Assembly: GCF_000718785.1 (NCBI RefSeq)
Contig: NZ_JOCA01000010.1
Coordinates: forward strand, 62,001 to 126,000
Origin: Streptomyces sp. NRRL WC-3626
Lineage (GTDB): Bacteria; Actinomycetota; Actinomycetes; Streptomycetales; Streptomycetaceae
DNA: 64,000 bases
Direction: 5' to 3'
A program made the position numbers and the translations under genes. Below are positions 1-11,027 of the stretch, piece after piece (the first letter of the stretch is position 1; every line of letters starts with the position of its first letter). Under the pieces are notes generated by a model. It did not search any database. It was given only the letters and a program-made list of their open reading frames with translations, and had not been told where the DNA came from.

Positions 1-1
1 C

Positions 2-1423
<1,422 letters not shown>

Positions 1424-1450
1424 CGCACGGGACGCGGGAGGTCGCCGGCG

Positions 1451-2314
1451 TCACGGCGCGACGACCTCCTGCGTACCGACCACCGCCAGCAGTTCCAGCA
1501 GCCCCGCGCTGTCCGTCCCCACGGCGGGGGTGAACCAGAGCAGCCGCTGACGGCCGTCCTCGCTGAACAGATGCAGGCAGTTCACCTCGATCAGGCCCAG
1601 CGAGGCGTGGTTGAGGCGCTTGCGGTCGTCCCGCCGGAAGGCCACGTCATGCTCGGCCCACAGCGCGGCGAACTCCGGCGACACGCCGAGCAGCGTCCGG
1701 ATCATCGACCGCGCCTCGGGGTCCTTCGCGTCCCGCCGCGCGGCGGCGGCCCGCAGATCCGCGACGAAGGAACGGGACAGCCGGTCGTGATCGGCCGCGG
1801 GGTACAGCCTCCGCGCCTCCGGCTCGGTGAACCACCGGTGCACGAAGCTCGCCCGCGGCCCCCGGAACCCGGACTGGTCCCCGAGCAGCGCCACCGCCAG
1901 CGGATTCTGTACGAGGGTGACGTGCAGGTCCGTGATCACCTGCGCCGGTGTCGAGGTCATCCGGCCGAGCAGGTCCAGCATGCCGGGGTGGATGTGCGAG
2001 GCGGCCCCGCCCTGCGCGGGCACGGGGCGCTCCGCGAGCCGGTACAGGTAGTCGCGCTCGTCGGCGCTCAGCCGCAGCGCCCTCGCCAGCGCGGCGAGCA
2101 TCTGCTCGGACGGCTGGGAGCCGGCGCCGCGCTCCAGCTCGTTGTAGTAGTCCACCGACGCCCCGGCGAGATGGGCCACCTCCTCCCGGCGCAGCCCCGG
2201 CACCCGGCGCCGGGGACCGGCCACAAGGCCCACGTCGGCCGGGCGGACGCGCTCCCTCCGCGACCTCAGGAACGTCCCCAGTTCGGCGTACTTCGCGGCG
2301 CTCATGCCGTCCAT
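1451..2314 (-). CDS. XRE-family regulator with MmyB-like ligand domain
   Basis: Transcription factor of 287 residues. Residues about 10-80 form an XRE-type helix-turn-helix region (LRREEVAHLAGASVDYYNELE), and about 100-275 match the MmyB-type PAS-like ligand-binding domain (FTEPEARRLYP and LFSEDGRQRLLWFTP regions). This architecture is very common in Streptomyces, where such regulators often control an adjacent divergent oxidoreductase. Here the divergent neighbour is a short-chain dehydrogenase, and a perfect palindrome lies between them. An alternative ATG is three codons further in (2305). The ligand is unknown. Confidence 0.85.
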   Translation of the reverse strand: MDGMSAAKYAELGTFLRSRRERVRPADVGLVAGPRRRVPGLRREEVAHLAGASVDYYNELERGAGSQPSEQMLAALARALRLSADERDYLYRLAERPVPAQGGAASHIHPGMLDLLGRMTSTPAQVITDLHVTLVQNPLAVALLGDQSGFRGPRASFVHRWFTEPEARRLYPAADHDRLSRSFVADLRAAAARRDAKDPEARSMIRTLLGVSPEFAALWAEHDVAFRRDDRKRLNHASLGLIEVNCLHLFSEDGRQRLLWFTPAVGTDSAGLLELLAVVGTQEVVAP

Positions 2315-2338
2315 TGTCCGCCCGGCCGGGCCGCCGAC

Positions 2339-2359
2339 CCAGGGGATGACATCCCCTGG
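2339..2359. promoter_or_regulatory. Palindromic operator candidate between regulator and SDR
   Basis: Two perfect 9-base arms, CCAGGGGAT (2339-2347) and ATCCCCTGG (2351-2359), are separated by GAC in the short divergent spacer. Position and symmetry fit a binding site for the adjacent MmyB-like regulator. This is inference from placement only. Confidence 0.55.
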
Positions 2360-2391
2360 CTGAGCAGCCCGCGACGGCGCACCGTGGAGAC

Positions 2392-3144
2392 ATGACCACG
2401 AACCAGCAGCAGCACCAGCAGAGGGTCGCCGTCGTCACCGGGGGATCGCGCGGCATCGGCCGGGCGGCCGCCCGCAGGCTCGCCGAGGACGGTCTGGCCG
2501 TCGTCGTGAACTACGCCCGTGACGCGGCCGCCGGCGAGGAGACGGTGGCGGCCATCACCGGGGCGGGCGGCCGGGCCGTCGCCGTACCGGCGGACGTGGC
2601 GGAGGAGAAGGAGGCCGCCGCGCTGTTCGACCGGGCGGAGACGGAGTTCGGCGGTGTCGACGTGGTCGTGAACGCGGCCGGGCGGATGACCCTGTCGACC
2701 GTCGCCGACCTGGACCTGGCGGCGCTCGACGCCATGCACCGCACCAACATCCGCGGCACCTTCGTGATCGCGCAGCAGGCGGCCCGGCGGCTGCGCGCGG
2801 GCGGCTCGTTGGTGGTGTTCTCGACCTCCGTGGTCGGTACGCAGTTCCCCACGTACGCGGCGTACGCGGCGAGCAAGGGTGCCGTGGAGGCGATGACGCT
2901 GATCCTCGCGCGCGAGCTGCGCGGACGGGACGTCACCGTGAACGCCGTGGCGCCCGGACCGACGGCCACGGACATGTTCCTCTCGGGCAAGACCCCCGAG
3001 CAGATCGACCGGCTCGCCAAGACCCCGCCGCTGGAGCGGCTCGGCACACCGGACGACATCGCCGCCGTGGTCGCCTTCCTCGCGAGCCCGGCCGGGCACT
3101 GGGTGAACGGCCAGGTGCTGCGCGCCAACGGCGGCATGGTCTGA
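2392..3144 (+). CDS. SDR-family NAD(P)-dependent oxidoreductase
   Basis: Classical short-chain dehydrogenase of 250 residues. The cofactor motif TGGSRGIG is at residues 16-23, an NAAG-type motif follows the central strand, and the catalytic YAASK (Tyr-x3-Lys) is preceded by a serine-rich strand. The C-terminal segment with a proline-glycine turn is typical of FabG-like enzymes. The substrate cannot be read from the sequence. It is divergent from the MmyB-like regulator, which probably represses it, and a tautomerase follows 35 bases downstream, suggesting a small catabolic or detoxification unit. Confidence 0.85.
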   Translation: MTTNQQQHQQRVAVVTGGSRGIGRAAARRLAEDGLAVVVNYARDAAAGEETVAAITGAGGRAVAVPADVAEEKEAAALFDRAETEFGGVDVVVNAAGRMTLSTVADLDLAALDAMHRTNIRGTFVIAQQAARRLRAGGSLVVFSTSVVGTQFPTYAAYAASKGAVEAMTLILARELRGRDVTVNAVAPGPTATDMFLSGKTPEQIDRLAKTPPLERLGTPDDIAAVVAFLASPAGHWVNGQVLRANGGMV

Positions 3145-3179
3145 CACCGGTACAACCACCCCCTTCCAAGGAGACGTCC

Positions 3180-3389
3180 ATGCCTTTCGCCCAGTTCAAG
3201 GTCCCGGCCGGCACCCTCACGGCCGAGGACAAGCAGAAGATCGTCGAGCGCACCACCGACCTCTACGCCGAGATATACGGCGAACGGGCCCGCCCCACCA
3301 CCGTCGTCCTCGTCGACGAGATCCCCGACGGCGGCTGGGGCGTCGCCGGCGACGTCCTCACGGCCGCGATGCTGAACGGCACCGCCTAG
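3180..3389 (+). CDS. 4-oxalocrotonate tautomerase-family protein
   Basis: Small protein of 69 residues beginning Met-Pro. Removal of Met would expose the Pro-1 used as catalytic base by this superfamily. The short beta-alpha-beta fold and the length match the family. AAGGAGA lies 5-7 bases before the ATG. It sits 35 bases after the SDR gene and is probably cotranscribed with it. The substrate is unknown. Confidence 0.8.
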   Translation: MPFAQFKVPAGTLTAEDKQKIVERTTDLYAEIYGERARPTTVVLVDEIPDGGWGVAGDVLTAAMLNGTA

Positions 3390-3526
3390 GGGGTGCCGGC
3401 CGGTCGCCGTAGCGGGCGGGGACGCCCCGGCAGCTCCCGAGACAGGGGACACCGGGCAGCCGCAGCCGGCCTGTGTACCCCACATGGCCCTGGTGACCGC
3501 GGGCCCCCGCGGGAAGGCTCGGTGTC

Positions 3527-3859
3527 ATGCAGAAACTCTCCCTGGACGCCCTCGCCCGTGAACACCTCGAACGCGCCGCCGCCACGTCCAACGGCCGCAG
3601 CGCCACCACCGTGTACGGCGGTCATGAACACACGCTGCGCCAGACCCTCCTCGCGCTGACCGCCGGCACGTCCCTCGCCGAACACGACAGCCCCGGCGAG
3701 GCCACTCTGCTGGTCCTGCGCGGCCGGGTCCGCCTCACGAGCGGTGACACCGACTGGGAGGGCCGCACCGGTGACCTCCTCGTCATCCCGCCCGCGCGCC
3801 ACGCCCTGGAGGCGCTGGAGGACGCGGCGGTCCTCCTCACGGTCGCCAGGACGAACTGA
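3527..3859 (+). CDS. Cupin-domain protein
   Basis: Single-domain cupin of 110 residues. The two conserved strands are visible as a glycine-rich turn (VLRGRVRL) and the second motif GDLLVIPPARH, which supplies one His ligand. The first motif carries His in HTLRQTLLALT and TSLAEHDS, so a metal site is plausible but not certain. Function unknown; small cupins like this are often stress related. A 137-base spacer with a 7-bp GC hairpin (3497-3512) separates it from the tautomerase gene, so it may have its own promoter. Confidence 0.75.
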   Translation: MQKLSLDALAREHLERAAATSNGRSATTVYGGHEHTLRQTLLALTAGTSLAEHDSPGEATLLVLRGRVRLTSGDTDWEGRTGDLLVIPPARHALEALEDAAVLLTVARTN

Positions 3860-3866
3860 CCGGCGT

Positions 3867-3894
3867 TTGATTCACGTCACCCTCGGGGTACTCT
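3867..3894 (+). promoter_or_regulatory. Candidate S10 operon promoter
   Basis: TTGATT (3867-3872) and TACTCT (3889-3894) are spaced by 16 bases, a reasonable vegetative sigma promoter. It would start transcription near 3901 and give a leader of about 360 bases before rpsJ. Confidence 0.5.
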
Positions 3895-3900
3895 CTTCCG

Positions 3901-4260
3901 CCCGATTGGCCAGGGCGCCGCCCTCTGTGGCAAACTGTCGGAGTTGCTCGGTCGAGTGTTGATGCTGCGCGCCTCCCGTCGGGAGGACCGGAAGCGAGTC
4001 CCACAGTACTCGTCGCCCCTGATGAGGGGCGGACGTACGGGAATCTTTCGGGAAGCGGAGCGCGGTGCCGGCCAGGCGCCCGGTGGGCCTTTCGCCCCCG
4101 GTCCACGGTTCTGGTAAGGCCGTGTCAATCCCGCGGGGATGTTCCGACAAGGGACATCCATGTCAGCGAGAGTGCGACACGCCCGACCGCGTGGGTCGGA
4201 GGACGAGACCTGGAACGCCGGGTTCCGGAGCGTAAAGAGAGACAGGACTACGGAGTAGCC
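3901..4260 (+). promoter_or_regulatory. Long structured leader upstream of rpsJ
   Basis: This 360-base gene-free stretch contains several hairpins: CCTCCC/GGGAGG (3972-3986), GCCCCT/AGGGGC (4015-4030), and a 9-bp stem with one G-U pair (4137-4159). No supported ORF lies in it. S10 operons are often feedback regulated by L4 through leader RNA. Whether this leader does so is inference; the hairpins are seen. Confidence 0.4.
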
Positions 4261-4569
4261 ATGGCGGGACAGAAGATCCGCATCCGGCTCAAGGCCTACG
4301 ACCACGAGGTCATCGACTCTTCGGCGAAGAAGATCGTCGAGACGGTGACTCGCACTGGTGCGTCGGTCGCGGGCCCGGTGCCGCTGCCCACTGAGAAGAA
4401 CGTGTACTGCGTCATCAAGTCGCCGCACAAGTACAAGGACTCGCGCGAGCACTTCGAGATGCGCACGCACAAGCGCCTGATCGACATCCTCGACCCGACC
4501 CCCAAGACCGTTGACTCTCTGATGCGACTCGACCTCCCGGCCGGTGTCGACATCGAGATCAAGCTCTGA
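4261..4569 (+). CDS. rpsJ: 30S ribosomal protein S10
   Basis: Protein S10 (102 residues) of the small-subunit head, also the NusE partner in antitermination. The start [19 protein letters not shown] and the end DIEIKL are diagnostic. It is the first gene of the S10 operon, preceded by the long leader, and rplC follows after 17 bases. Confidence 0.98.
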   Translation: MAGQKIRIRLKAYDHEVIDSSAKKIVETVTRTGASVAGPVPLPTEKNVYCVIKSPHKYKDSREHFEMRTHKRLIDILDPTPKTVDSLMRLDLPAGVDIEIKL

Positions 4570-4586
4570 AGGCCGGTGATCTGAAG

Positions 4587-5231
4587 ATGACCAAGCAGAT
4601 CAAGGGCATCCTGGGCGAGAAGCTCGGCATGACGCAGGTGTGGGACGAGAACAACCGTGTTGTTCCGGTCACCGTCGTCAAGGCCGGCCCCAACGTCGTC
4701 ACCCAGGTCCGTACGAACGATGTCGACGGCTACGAGTCGGTCCAGATCGCCTTCGGCGAGATCGACCCGCGCAAGGTGAACAAGCCCCTCAAGGGCCACT
4801 TCGCCAAGGCCGACGTCACCCCGCGTCGTCACCTCGTCGAGATCCGCACCGCGGACGCCTCCGAGTACACGCTGGGCCAGGAAGTCACCGCCGAGGTGTT
4901 CGAGTCCGGCGTGAAGGTCGACGTCACCGGCAAGAGCAAGGGCAAGGGCTTCGCCGGTGTCATGAAGCGTCACAACTTCAAGGGCCTCGGCGCCGGTCAC
5001 GGCACCCAGCGCAAGCACCGCTCGCCCGGTTCCATCGGTGGCTGCGCCACCCCGGGCCGCGTGTTCAAGGGCCTCCGTATGGCGGGTCGCATGGGCAACG
5101 AGCGGGTCACCACCCAGAACCTGACCGTCCACGCCGTTGACGCGGAGAAGGGTCTGCTGCTCATCAAGGGCGCGGTTCCCGGTCCGAACGGCGGCCTCGT
5201 CCTGGTCCGCACCGCGGCCAAGGGGGCCTGA
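4587..5231 (+). CDS. rplC: 50S ribosomal protein L3
   Basis: L3 (214 residues) binds 23S rRNA near the 3' end and starts large-subunit assembly. The [15 protein letters not shown]-terminus and the central [13 protein letters not shown] and [12 protein letters not shown] segments identify it. It is spaced 8 bases from rplD in the S10 operon. Confidence 0.98.
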   Translation: MTKQIKGILGEKLGMTQVWDENNRVVPVTVVKAGPNVVTQVRTNDVDGYESVQIAFGEIDPRKVNKPLKGHFAKADVTPRRHLVEIRTADASEYTLGQEVTAEVFESGVKVDVTGKSKGKGFAGVMKRHNFKGLGAGHGTQRKHRSPGSIGGCATPGRVFKGLRMAGRMGNERVTTQNLTVHAVDAEKGLLLIKGAVPGPNGGLVLVRTAAKGA

Positions 5232-5239
5232 GGTAACCG

Positions 5240-5899
5240 ATGAGCACTGTTGACATCCTTTCGCCTGCTGGCGAGAAGACCGGTAGCGTCGAGCTCCCCG
5301 CGGAGATCTTCGGCGTGGAGAAGATCAGCATCCCGCTGATCCACCAGGTCGTCGTCGCGCAGAACGCCGCTGCCCGTCAGGGCACGCACAAGACCAAGCG
5401 TCGTGGCGAGGTCCGTGGTGGTGGCAAGAAGCCTTACCGCCAGAAGGGCACCGGCCGCGCCCGTCAGGGCTCGACCCGCGCGCCGCAGTTCGCCGGTGGT
5501 GGCGTCGTGCACGGTCCCGTGCCGCGCGACTACTCCCAGCGCACCCCCAAGAAGATGAAGGCTGCCGCTCTGCGTCACGCCCTCACCGACCGGGCGCGCC
5601 ACAACCGCATTCACGTCGTCTCCGGCGTGATCGCGGGCGAGACCCCCTCCACGAAGGCCGCCAAGTCGCTGTTCGGCAAGATCTCGGAGCGCAAGAACCT
5701 GCTCCTGGTCATCGACCGCGCCGACGAGGCCGCGTGGCTGTCCGCCCGCAACCTGCCCCAGGTCCACATCCTGGAGCCGGGCCAGCTGAACACGTACGAC
5801 GTTCTCGTCTCGGACGACGTGGTCTTCACCCAGGCCGCTTTCGAGTCCTTCGTCGCCGGCCCGAACAAGGCCAACGACAACGAAGGGAGCGAGGTCTGA
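5240..5899 (+). CDS. rplD: 50S ribosomal protein L4
   Basis: L4 (219 residues) lines the exit tunnel and in several bacteria represses its own operon through the S10 leader. The extended loop with [15 protein letters not shown] is characteristic. Its stop overlaps the rplW start by one base (TGATG), so the two are translationally coupled. Confidence 0.98.
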   Translation: MSTVDILSPAGEKTGSVELPAEIFGVEKISIPLIHQVVVAQNAAARQGTHKTKRRGEVRGGGKKPYRQKGTGRARQGSTRAPQFAGGGVVHGPVPRDYSQRTPKKMKAAALRHALTDRARHNRIHVVSGVIAGETPSTKAAKSLFGKISERKNLLLVIDRADEAAWLSARNLPQVHILEPGQLNTYDVLVSDDVVFTQAAFESFVAGPNKANDNEGSEV

Positions 5900-6318
5900 T
5901 GGCTGCCCGTCACCCCTCGATCGCCTCGAAGGCCGCCAAGGCGGCCAAGGCCGCTCGCGTCGCCAAGGCGCGCCGCCACGAGGCCGAAGGCAAGAACACC
6001 GTCGTCACCCCGGCGAGCAAGGCGTTCACGGACCCCCGTGACGTCCTGCTGAAGCCGGTCGTGTCCGAGAAGAGCTACGCGCTCATCGACGAGAACAAGT
6101 ACACGTTCATCGTCGCGCCGGGCTCCAACAAGACCCAGATCAAGGAGGCCGTCCAGGCGGTCTTCGAGGTCAAGGTCACCGGGGTCAACACGATCAACCG
6201 CGTCGGCAAGCGCAAGCGCACCCGCACCGGCTTCGGCCAGCGCGCGGCGACCAAGCGCGCGATCGTGACCCTCGCTGAGGGCGACCGTATCGACATCTTC
6301 GGCGGTCCGACCGCGTAA
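5899..6318 (+). CDS. rplW: 50S ribosomal protein L23
   Basis: L23 (139 residues) sits at the tunnel exit and docks trigger factor and SRP. The core begins at about residue 40 ([16 protein letters not shown]). The first 40 residues are an Ala/Lys-rich extension seen in Streptomyces L23 and absent from shorter homologues. The ATG overlaps the rplD stop. Confidence 0.96.
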   Translation: MAARHPSIASKAAKAAKAARVAKARRHEAEGKNTVVTPASKAFTDPRDVLLKPVVSEKSYALIDENKYTFIVAPGSNKTQIKEAVQAVFEVKVTGVNTINRVGKRKRTRTGFGQRAATKRAIVTLAEGDRIDIFGGPTA

Positions 6319-6356
6319 GCGGTCAGGATCGTTCGATATCGGACGAGGACTGAGAA

Positions 6357-7193
6357 ATGGGTATCCGCAAGTACAAGCCGACGACTCCGGGCCGTCGTGG
6401 CTCCAGCGTCGCCGACTTCGTCGAGGTCACGCGGTCCACGCCGGAGAAGTCGCTGGTCCGTCCCCTGCACAGCAAGGGCGGCCGTAACAATTCCGGTCGT
6501 GTGACCGTTCGCCACCAGGGTGGCGGACACAAGCGCGCCTACCGCGTGATCGACTTCCGTCGTCACGACAAGGACGGCGTGCCGGCGAAGGTCGCGCACA
6601 TCGAGTACGACCCCAACCGCACCGCGCGCATCGCGCTGCTGCACTACGCGGACGGCGAGAAGCGCTACATCCTCGCCCCGCGCAACCTGCAGCAGGGCGA
6701 CCGCGTGGAGAACGGTCCCGGGGCCGACATCAAGCCGGGCAACAACCTGGCCCTCCGCAACATCCCGGTCGGTACCACGATCCACGCGATCGAGCTCCGT
6801 CCCGGTGGCGGTGCCAAGTTCGCCCGCTCCGCCGGCGCCTCCGTGCAGCTGCTCGCGAAGGAGGGCACCATGGCCCACCTCCGCATGCCGTCCGGAGAGA
6901 TCCGCCTGGTCGACCAGCGCTGCCGCGCCACGGTCGGCGAGGTCGGCAACGCCGAGCAGAGCAACATCAACTGGGGCAAGGCGGGCCGCAAGCGGTGGCT
7001 GGGCGTTCGCCCGACCGTCCGTGGTGTGGTCATGAACCCGGTGGACCACCCGCACGGTGGTGGTGAGGGCCGGACCTCCGGTGGTCGTCACCCCGTGTCC
7101 CCGTGGGGCAAGAAGGAAGGCCGTACTCGTTCGCCCAAGAAGGCGTCGAACAAGTACATCGTCCGCCGCCGCAAGACGAACAAGAAGCGCTAA
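6357..7193 (+). CDS. rplB: 50S ribosomal protein L2
   Basis: L2 (278 residues), needed for subunit joining and peptidyl transferase assembly. [15 protein letters not shown] and the C-terminal [14 protein letters not shown] loop with the conserved His identify it. GAGGACTGAGAA supplies the ribosome binding site. Confidence 0.98.
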   Translation: MGIRKYKPTTPGRRGSSVADFVEVTRSTPEKSLVRPLHSKGGRNNSGRVTVRHQGGGHKRAYRVIDFRRHDKDGVPAKVAHIEYDPNRTARIALLHYADGEKRYILAPRNLQQGDRVENGPGADIKPGNNLALRNIPVGTTIHAIELRPGGGAKFARSAGASVQLLAKEGTMAHLRMPSGEIRLVDQRCRATVGEVGNAEQSNINWGKAGRKRWLGVRPTVRGVVMNPVDHPHGGGEGRTSGGRHPVSPWGKKEGRTRSPKKASNKYIVRRRKTNKKR

Positions 7194-7205
7194 GGACGGG
7201 TTGAG

Positions 7206-7487
7206 ATGCCTCGTAGCTTGAAGAAGGGACCCTTCGTCGACGACCACCTGATCAAGAAGGTGGACGTCCAGAACGAAGCCGGTACCAAGAACGTCATCAA
7301 GACCTGGTCCCGTCGCTCGATGATCGTCCCGGCGATGCTGGGCCACACGATCGCGGTGCACAATGGCAAGATCCACATCCCGGTGTTTGTCACCGAGTCG
7401 ATGGTCGGCCACAAGCTCGGCGAGTTCTCGCCGACCCGCACCTTCCGGGGCCACGTCAAGGACGACCGGAAGTCGAAGCGCCGCTAG
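7206..7487 (+). CDS. rpsS: 30S ribosomal protein S19
   Basis: S19 (93 residues) contacts S13 in the small-subunit head. [15 protein letters not shown] and the [13 protein letters not shown] motif are diagnostic. It lies 12 bases after rplB. Confidence 0.98.
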   Translation: MPRSLKKGPFVDDHLIKKVDVQNEAGTKNVIKTWSRRSMIVPAMLGHTIAVHNGKIHIPVFVTESMVGHKLGEFSPTRTFRGHVKDDRKSKRR

Positions 7488-7531
7488 TCGGCGGGGTGCA
7501 ATCGACCATGACAGACACTGAAGGGACAACC

Positions 7532-7879
7532 ATGGAAGCCAGGGCCCAGGCGCGGTACATCCGCGTCACGCCCATGAAGGCCCGCCGCGTGGTGGACCTC
7601 ATCCGTGGCATGGATGCCACGGAGGCTCAGGCGGTCCTGCGTTTCGCCCCGCAGGCCGCGAGCGTGCCGGTGGGCAAGGTGCTGGACAGCGCCATTGCCA
7701 ACGCCGCGCACAACTACGACCACACCGACGCCGACAGCCTCTTCATTTCCGAGGCGTACGTCGACGAGGGCCCGACCCTGAAGCGGTTCCGGCCGCGCGC
7801 CCAGGGCCGCGCCTACCGGATCCGCAAGCGGACCAGCCACATCACCGTGGTCGTCAGCAGCAAGGAAGGAACCCGGTAA
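7532..7879 (+). CDS. rplV: 50S ribosomal protein L22
   Basis: L22 (115 residues) lines the exit tunnel. The core starts [20 protein letters not shown] and ends [15 protein letters not shown] 7532 was chosen because GAAGGGA lies 7 bases before it. ATG 7508 would add eight residues (MTDTEGTT) and has only a weak binding site. The stop overlaps the rpsC start. Confidence 0.92.
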   Translation: MEARAQARYIRVTPMKARRVVDLIRGMDATEAQAVLRFAPQAASVPVGKVLDSAIANAAHNYDHTDADSLFISEAYVDEGPTLKRFRPRAQGRAYRIRKRTSHITVVVSSKEGTR

Positions 7880-8706
7880 TGGGCCAGAAGGTTAACCCGC
7901 ATGGGTTCCGGCTCGGCATCACCACCGACTTCAAGTCGCGCTGGTACGCCGACAAGCTGTACAAGGACTACGTCAAGGAAGACGTCGCCATCCGTCGGAT
8001 GATGACGTCCGGCATGGAGCGCGCCGGCATCTCGAAGGTGGAGATCGAGCGCACCCGTGACCGTGTCCGTGTGGACATCCACACCGCGCGTCCGGGCATC
8101 GTGATCGGCCGCCGTGGCGCCGAGGCCGACCGCATCCGCGGTGACCTCGAGAAGCTCACGGGCAAGCAGGTCCAGCTCAACATCCTCGAGGTCAAGAGCC
8201 CGGAGACGGACGCTCAGCTGGTGGCCCAGGCCGTCGCCGAGCAGCTGTCCTCCCGCGTCTCCTTCCGTCGTGCCATGCGCAAGAGCATGCAGGGCACGAT
8301 GAAGGCCGGCGCCAAGGGCATCAAGATCCAGTGCGGTGGCCGCCTCGGCGGTGCCGAGATGTCCCGCTCGGAGTTCTACCGCGAGGGCCGTGTGCCCCTG
8401 CACACGCTCCGCGCGAACGTGGACTACGGCTTCTTCGAGGCCAAGACGACCTTCGGCCGCATCGGTGTGAAGGTCTGGATCTACAAGGGCGACGTCAAGA
8501 ACATCGCCGAGGTCCGCGCCGAGAACGCTGCTGCCCGCGCCGGCAACCGCCCGGCCCGCGGCGGCGCCGACCGCCCGGCCCGTGGTGGCCGCGGTGGCGA
8601 GCGTGGCGGTCGCGGTCGCAAGCCGCAGCAGGCTCCCGCTGCCGAGGCCCCCAAGGCCGAGGCTCCGGCTGCCGCTCCGGCTGAGAGCACCGGAACGGAG
8701 GCCTGA
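7879..8706 (+). CDS. rpsC: 30S ribosomal protein S3
   Basis: S3 (275 residues) forms part of the mRNA entry tunnel and helicase. The KH domain is at about 40-110 ([15 protein letters not shown]) and the C-terminal S3 domain at about 115-210. Residues about 218-275 are an extension with RGG-type repeats and an Ala/Pro/Glu tail, longer than in most bacteria and plausibly RNA binding. The ATG overlaps the rplV stop. Confidence 0.97.
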   Translation: MGQKVNPHGFRLGITTDFKSRWYADKLYKDYVKEDVAIRRMMTSGMERAGISKVEIERTRDRVRVDIHTARPGIVIGRRGAEADRIRGDLEKLTGKQVQLNILEVKSPETDAQLVAQAVAEQLSSRVSFRRAMRKSMQGTMKAGAKGIKIQCGGRLGGAEMSRSEFYREGRVPLHTLRANVDYGFFEAKTTFGRIGVKVWIYKGDVKNIAEVRAENAAARAGNRPARGGADRPARGGRGGERGGRGRKPQQAPAAEAPKAEAPAAAPAESTGTEA

Positions 8707-8711
8707 CCGAC

Positions 8712-9131
8712 ATGCTGATCCCCCGTAGGGTCAAGCACCGCAAGCAGCACCACCCGAAGCGCCGCGGTCAGGCCAAGGGCGGTACGACGGTCGCGTTCGG
8801 CGAGTACGGCATCCAGGCCCTCACGCCGGCGTACGTGACCAACCGCCAGATCGAGGCGGCCCGTATCGCGATGACCCGCCACATCAAGCGTGGCGGCAAG
8901 GTCTGGATCAACATCTACCCGGACCGCCCGCTCACGAAGAAGCCGGCCGAGACCCGCATGGGTTCCGGTAAGGGTTCGCCGGAGTGGTGGATCGCGAACG
9001 TGCACCCGGGCCGGGTCATGTTCGAGCTGTCCTACCCCAACGAGAAGATCGCCCGTGAGGCCCTCACTCGCGCAGCGCACAAGCTGCCGATGAAGTGCCG
9101 GATCGTCAAGCGCGAGGCAGGTGAAGCGTGA
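8712..9131 (+). CDS. rplP: 50S ribosomal protein L16
   Basis: L16 (139 residues) organises the A-site tRNA region of the large subunit. [17 protein letters not shown] and [14 protein letters not shown] are diagnostic. The stop overlaps the rpmC start. Confidence 0.98.
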   Translation: MLIPRRVKHRKQHHPKRRGQAKGGTTVAFGEYGIQALTPAYVTNRQIEAARIAMTRHIKRGGKVWINIYPDRPLTKKPAETRMGSGKGSPEWWIANVHPGRVMFELSYPNEKIAREALTRAAHKLPMKCRIVKREAGEA

Positions 9132-9355
9132 TGTCGGCCGGTACCAAGGCGTCCGAGCTGCGCGAGCTGGGTGACGAGGAGCTTCTGGGGAAGCTCCGCG
9201 AAGCCAAGGAAGAGCTGTTCAACCTCCGCTTCCAGGCGGCGACCGGACAGCTTGAGAACCATGGCCGTCTGAAGGCGGTCCGCAAGGACATCGCGCGGAT
9301 CTACACCCTGATGCGCGAGCGTGAGCTGGGCATCGAAACGGTGGAGAACGCCTGA
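9131..9355 (+). CDS. rpmC: 50S ribosomal protein L29
   Basis: L29 (74 residues) lies near the tunnel exit beside L23. It has the coiled helical hairpin [20 protein letters not shown] and the conserved [16 protein letters not shown] 9131 overlaps the rplP stop; a GTG one codon earlier is possible. The stop overlaps the rpsQ start. Confidence 0.96.
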   Translation: MSAGTKASELRELGDEELLGKLREAKEELFNLRFQAATGQLENHGRLKAVRKDIARIYTLMRERELGIETVENA

Positions 9356-9642
9356 TGAGCGAGAACAACGTGACTGAGACCAACCCCGAGGTCCGGGGCG
9401 ACCGTAAGACCCGCGAGGGCATCGTCGTCAGCGACAAGATGGACAAGACCGTCGTCGTCGCCGTCGAGGACCGCAAGAAGCACGCGCTGTACGGCAAGGT
9501 CATTCGCAGCACGAGCAAGCTCAAGGCCCACGACGAGCAGAACGCCGCCGGCATCGGCGACCGCGTCCTCCTGATGGAGACCCGGCCGCTGTCCGCGACG
9601 AAGCACTGGCGCATCGTCGAGATCCTCGAGAAGGCCAAGTAG
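9355..9642 (+). CDS. rpsQ: 30S ribosomal protein S17
   Basis: S17 (95 residues) binds 16S rRNA early in assembly. The OB-fold core [19 protein letters not shown] and the KHALYGK motif identify it. It is the last gene of the S10 block and is followed by a structured 128-base spacer. Confidence 0.97.
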   Translation: MSENNVTETNPEVRGDRKTREGIVVSDKMDKTVVVAVEDRKKHALYGKVIRSTSKLKAHDEQNAAGIGDRVLLMETRPLSATKHWRIVEILEKAK

Positions 9643-9646
9643 GCGG

Positions 9647-9742
9647 TTCCCGCAAGGGAATCACCACCAGTACGTTCCCGCGGGGCATTCCCCGCAGGAC
9701 AGTTCCGCCAGGCTCCGGGGGCCGATCCTGATCGGCCCCCGG
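9647..9742 (+). repeat. Three stacked hairpins at the S10/spc junction
   Basis: Hairpin 1: TTCCC/GGGAA with a GCAA loop (9647-9660). Hairpin 2: GCGGGG/CCCCGC with a CATT loop (9680-9695). Hairpin 3: a perfect 12-bp stem, CCGGGGGCCGAT/ATCGGCCCCCGG, with a CCTG loop (9715-9742). No T-run follows, and the rplN binding site is 20 bases on. It may act as an attenuator, an RNase processing site or a partial terminator. Confidence 0.75.
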
Positions 9743-9770
9743 GGAACCGGCAGACAAACAGGAGATAGAC

Positions 9771-10139
9771 GTGATCCAGCAGGAGTCGCGACTGCGCGTC
9801 GCCGACAACACAGGTGCGAAGGAAATCCTTTGCATCCGTGTGCTCGGTGGCTCCGGTCGCCGCTACGCGGGCATCGGTGACGTCATCGTCGCCACCGTCA
9901 AGGACGCGATCCCCGGTGGCAACGTGAAGAAGGGTGACGTCATCAAGGCGGTCATCGTTCGCACCGTCAAGGAGCGCCGCCGTCCGGACGGCTCGTACAT
10001 CCGCTTCGACGAGAACGCCGCCGTCATTCTGAAGAACGACGGCGACCCTCGTGGCACCCGTATCTTCGGCCCCGTGGGCCGTGAGCTGCGCGAGAAGAAG
10101 TTCATGAAGATCATCTCCCTCGCGCCGGAGGTGCTGTGA
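9771..10139 (+). CDS. rplN: 50S ribosomal protein L14
   Basis: L14 (122 residues) bridges the subunits. GTG start preceded by [26 protein letters not shown] and the [13 protein letters not shown] motif are diagnostic. It is the first gene of the spc block. Confidence 0.98.
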   Translation: MIQQESRLRVADNTGAKEILCIRVLGGSGRRYAGIGDVIVATVKDAIPGGNVKKGDVIKAVIVRTVKERRRPDGSYIRFDENAAVILKNDGDPRGTRIFGPVGRELREKKFMKIISLAPEVL

Positions 10140-10141
10140 GC

Positions 10142-10465
10142 ATGAAGATCAAGAAGGGTGACCTGGTCCAGGTCGTCACCGGCAAGGACAAGGGCAAGCA
10201 GGGCAAGGTCATCGCGGCCTTCCCCCGTGAGGACCGCGTCCTGGTCGAGGGTGTCAACCGGGTCAAGAAGCACACCAAGGCCGGCCCGACCGCCGGCGGT
10301 TCGCAGGCCGGTGGCATCGTGACCACCGAGGCCCCGGTCCACGTCTCCAACGTCCAGCTGGTCGTGGAGAAGGACGGCAAGAAGGTCGTCACGCGCGTCG
10401 GTTACCGCTTCGACGACGAGGGCAACAAGATCCGCGTTGCCAAGCGGACGGGTGAGGACATCTGA
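10142..10465 (+). CDS. rplX: 50S ribosomal protein L24
   Basis: L24 (107 residues) starts large-subunit folding. The KOW motif is [23 protein letters not shown] 10142 was chosen because GGAGG (10127-10131) is well spaced for it; GTG 10136 overlaps the rplN stop and would add two residues. The stop overlaps the rplE ATG. Confidence 0.96.
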   Translation: MKIKKGDLVQVVTGKDKGKQGKVIAAFPREDRVLVEGVNRVKKHTKAGPTAGGSQAGGIVTTEAPVHVSNVQLVVEKDGKKVVTRVGYRFDDEGNKIRVAKRTGEDI

Positions 10466-11022
10466 TGACGACCACCACCACTCCGCGTCTGAAGACGAAG
10501 TACCGCGAGGAGATCGCGGGCAAGCTGCGCGAGCAGTTCTCCTACGAGAACGTCATGCAGGTTCCCGGCCTCGTCAAGATCGTGGTCAACATGGGTGTGG
10601 GCGACGCCGCCCGCGACTCCAAGCTGATCGAGGGCGCCATCCGCGACCTCACCACGATCACCGGTCAGAAGCCGGCCGTCACCAAGGCCCGCAAGTCCAT
10701 CGCGCAGTTCAAGCTGCGTGAGGGCCAGCCGATCGGTGCGCACGTCACGCTGCGCGGCGACCGCATGTGGGAGTTCCTGGACCGCACCCTGTCGCTCGCG
10801 CTGCCGCGCATCCGCGACTTCCGTGGTCTGTCCCCCAAGCAGTTCGACGGCCGTGGCAACTACACCTTCGGTCTCACGGAGCAGGTCATGTTCCACGAGA
10901 TCGACCAGGACAAGATCGACCGTGTCCGGGGTATGGACATCACCGTGGTCACCACGGCGACCAACGACGAAGAGGGCCGTGCCCTTCTCCGTCACCTCGG
11001 CTTCCCGTTCAAGGAGGCGTGA
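10465..11022 (+). CDS. rplE: 50S ribosomal protein L5
   Basis: L5 (185 residues) binds 5S rRNA. The signature [14 protein letters not shown] and the C-terminal [10 protein letters not shown] motif are present. rpsN follows after 5 bases. Confidence 0.98.
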   Translation: MTTTTTPRLKTKYREEIAGKLREQFSYENVMQVPGLVKIVVNMGVGDAARDSKLIEGAIRDLTTITGQKPAVTKARKSIAQFKLREGQPIGAHVTLRGDRMWEFLDRTLSLALPRIRDFRGLSPKQFDGRGNYTFGLTEQVMFHEIDQDKIDRVRGMDITVVTTATNDEEGRALLRHLGFPFKEA

Positions 11023-11027
11023 GCGAG

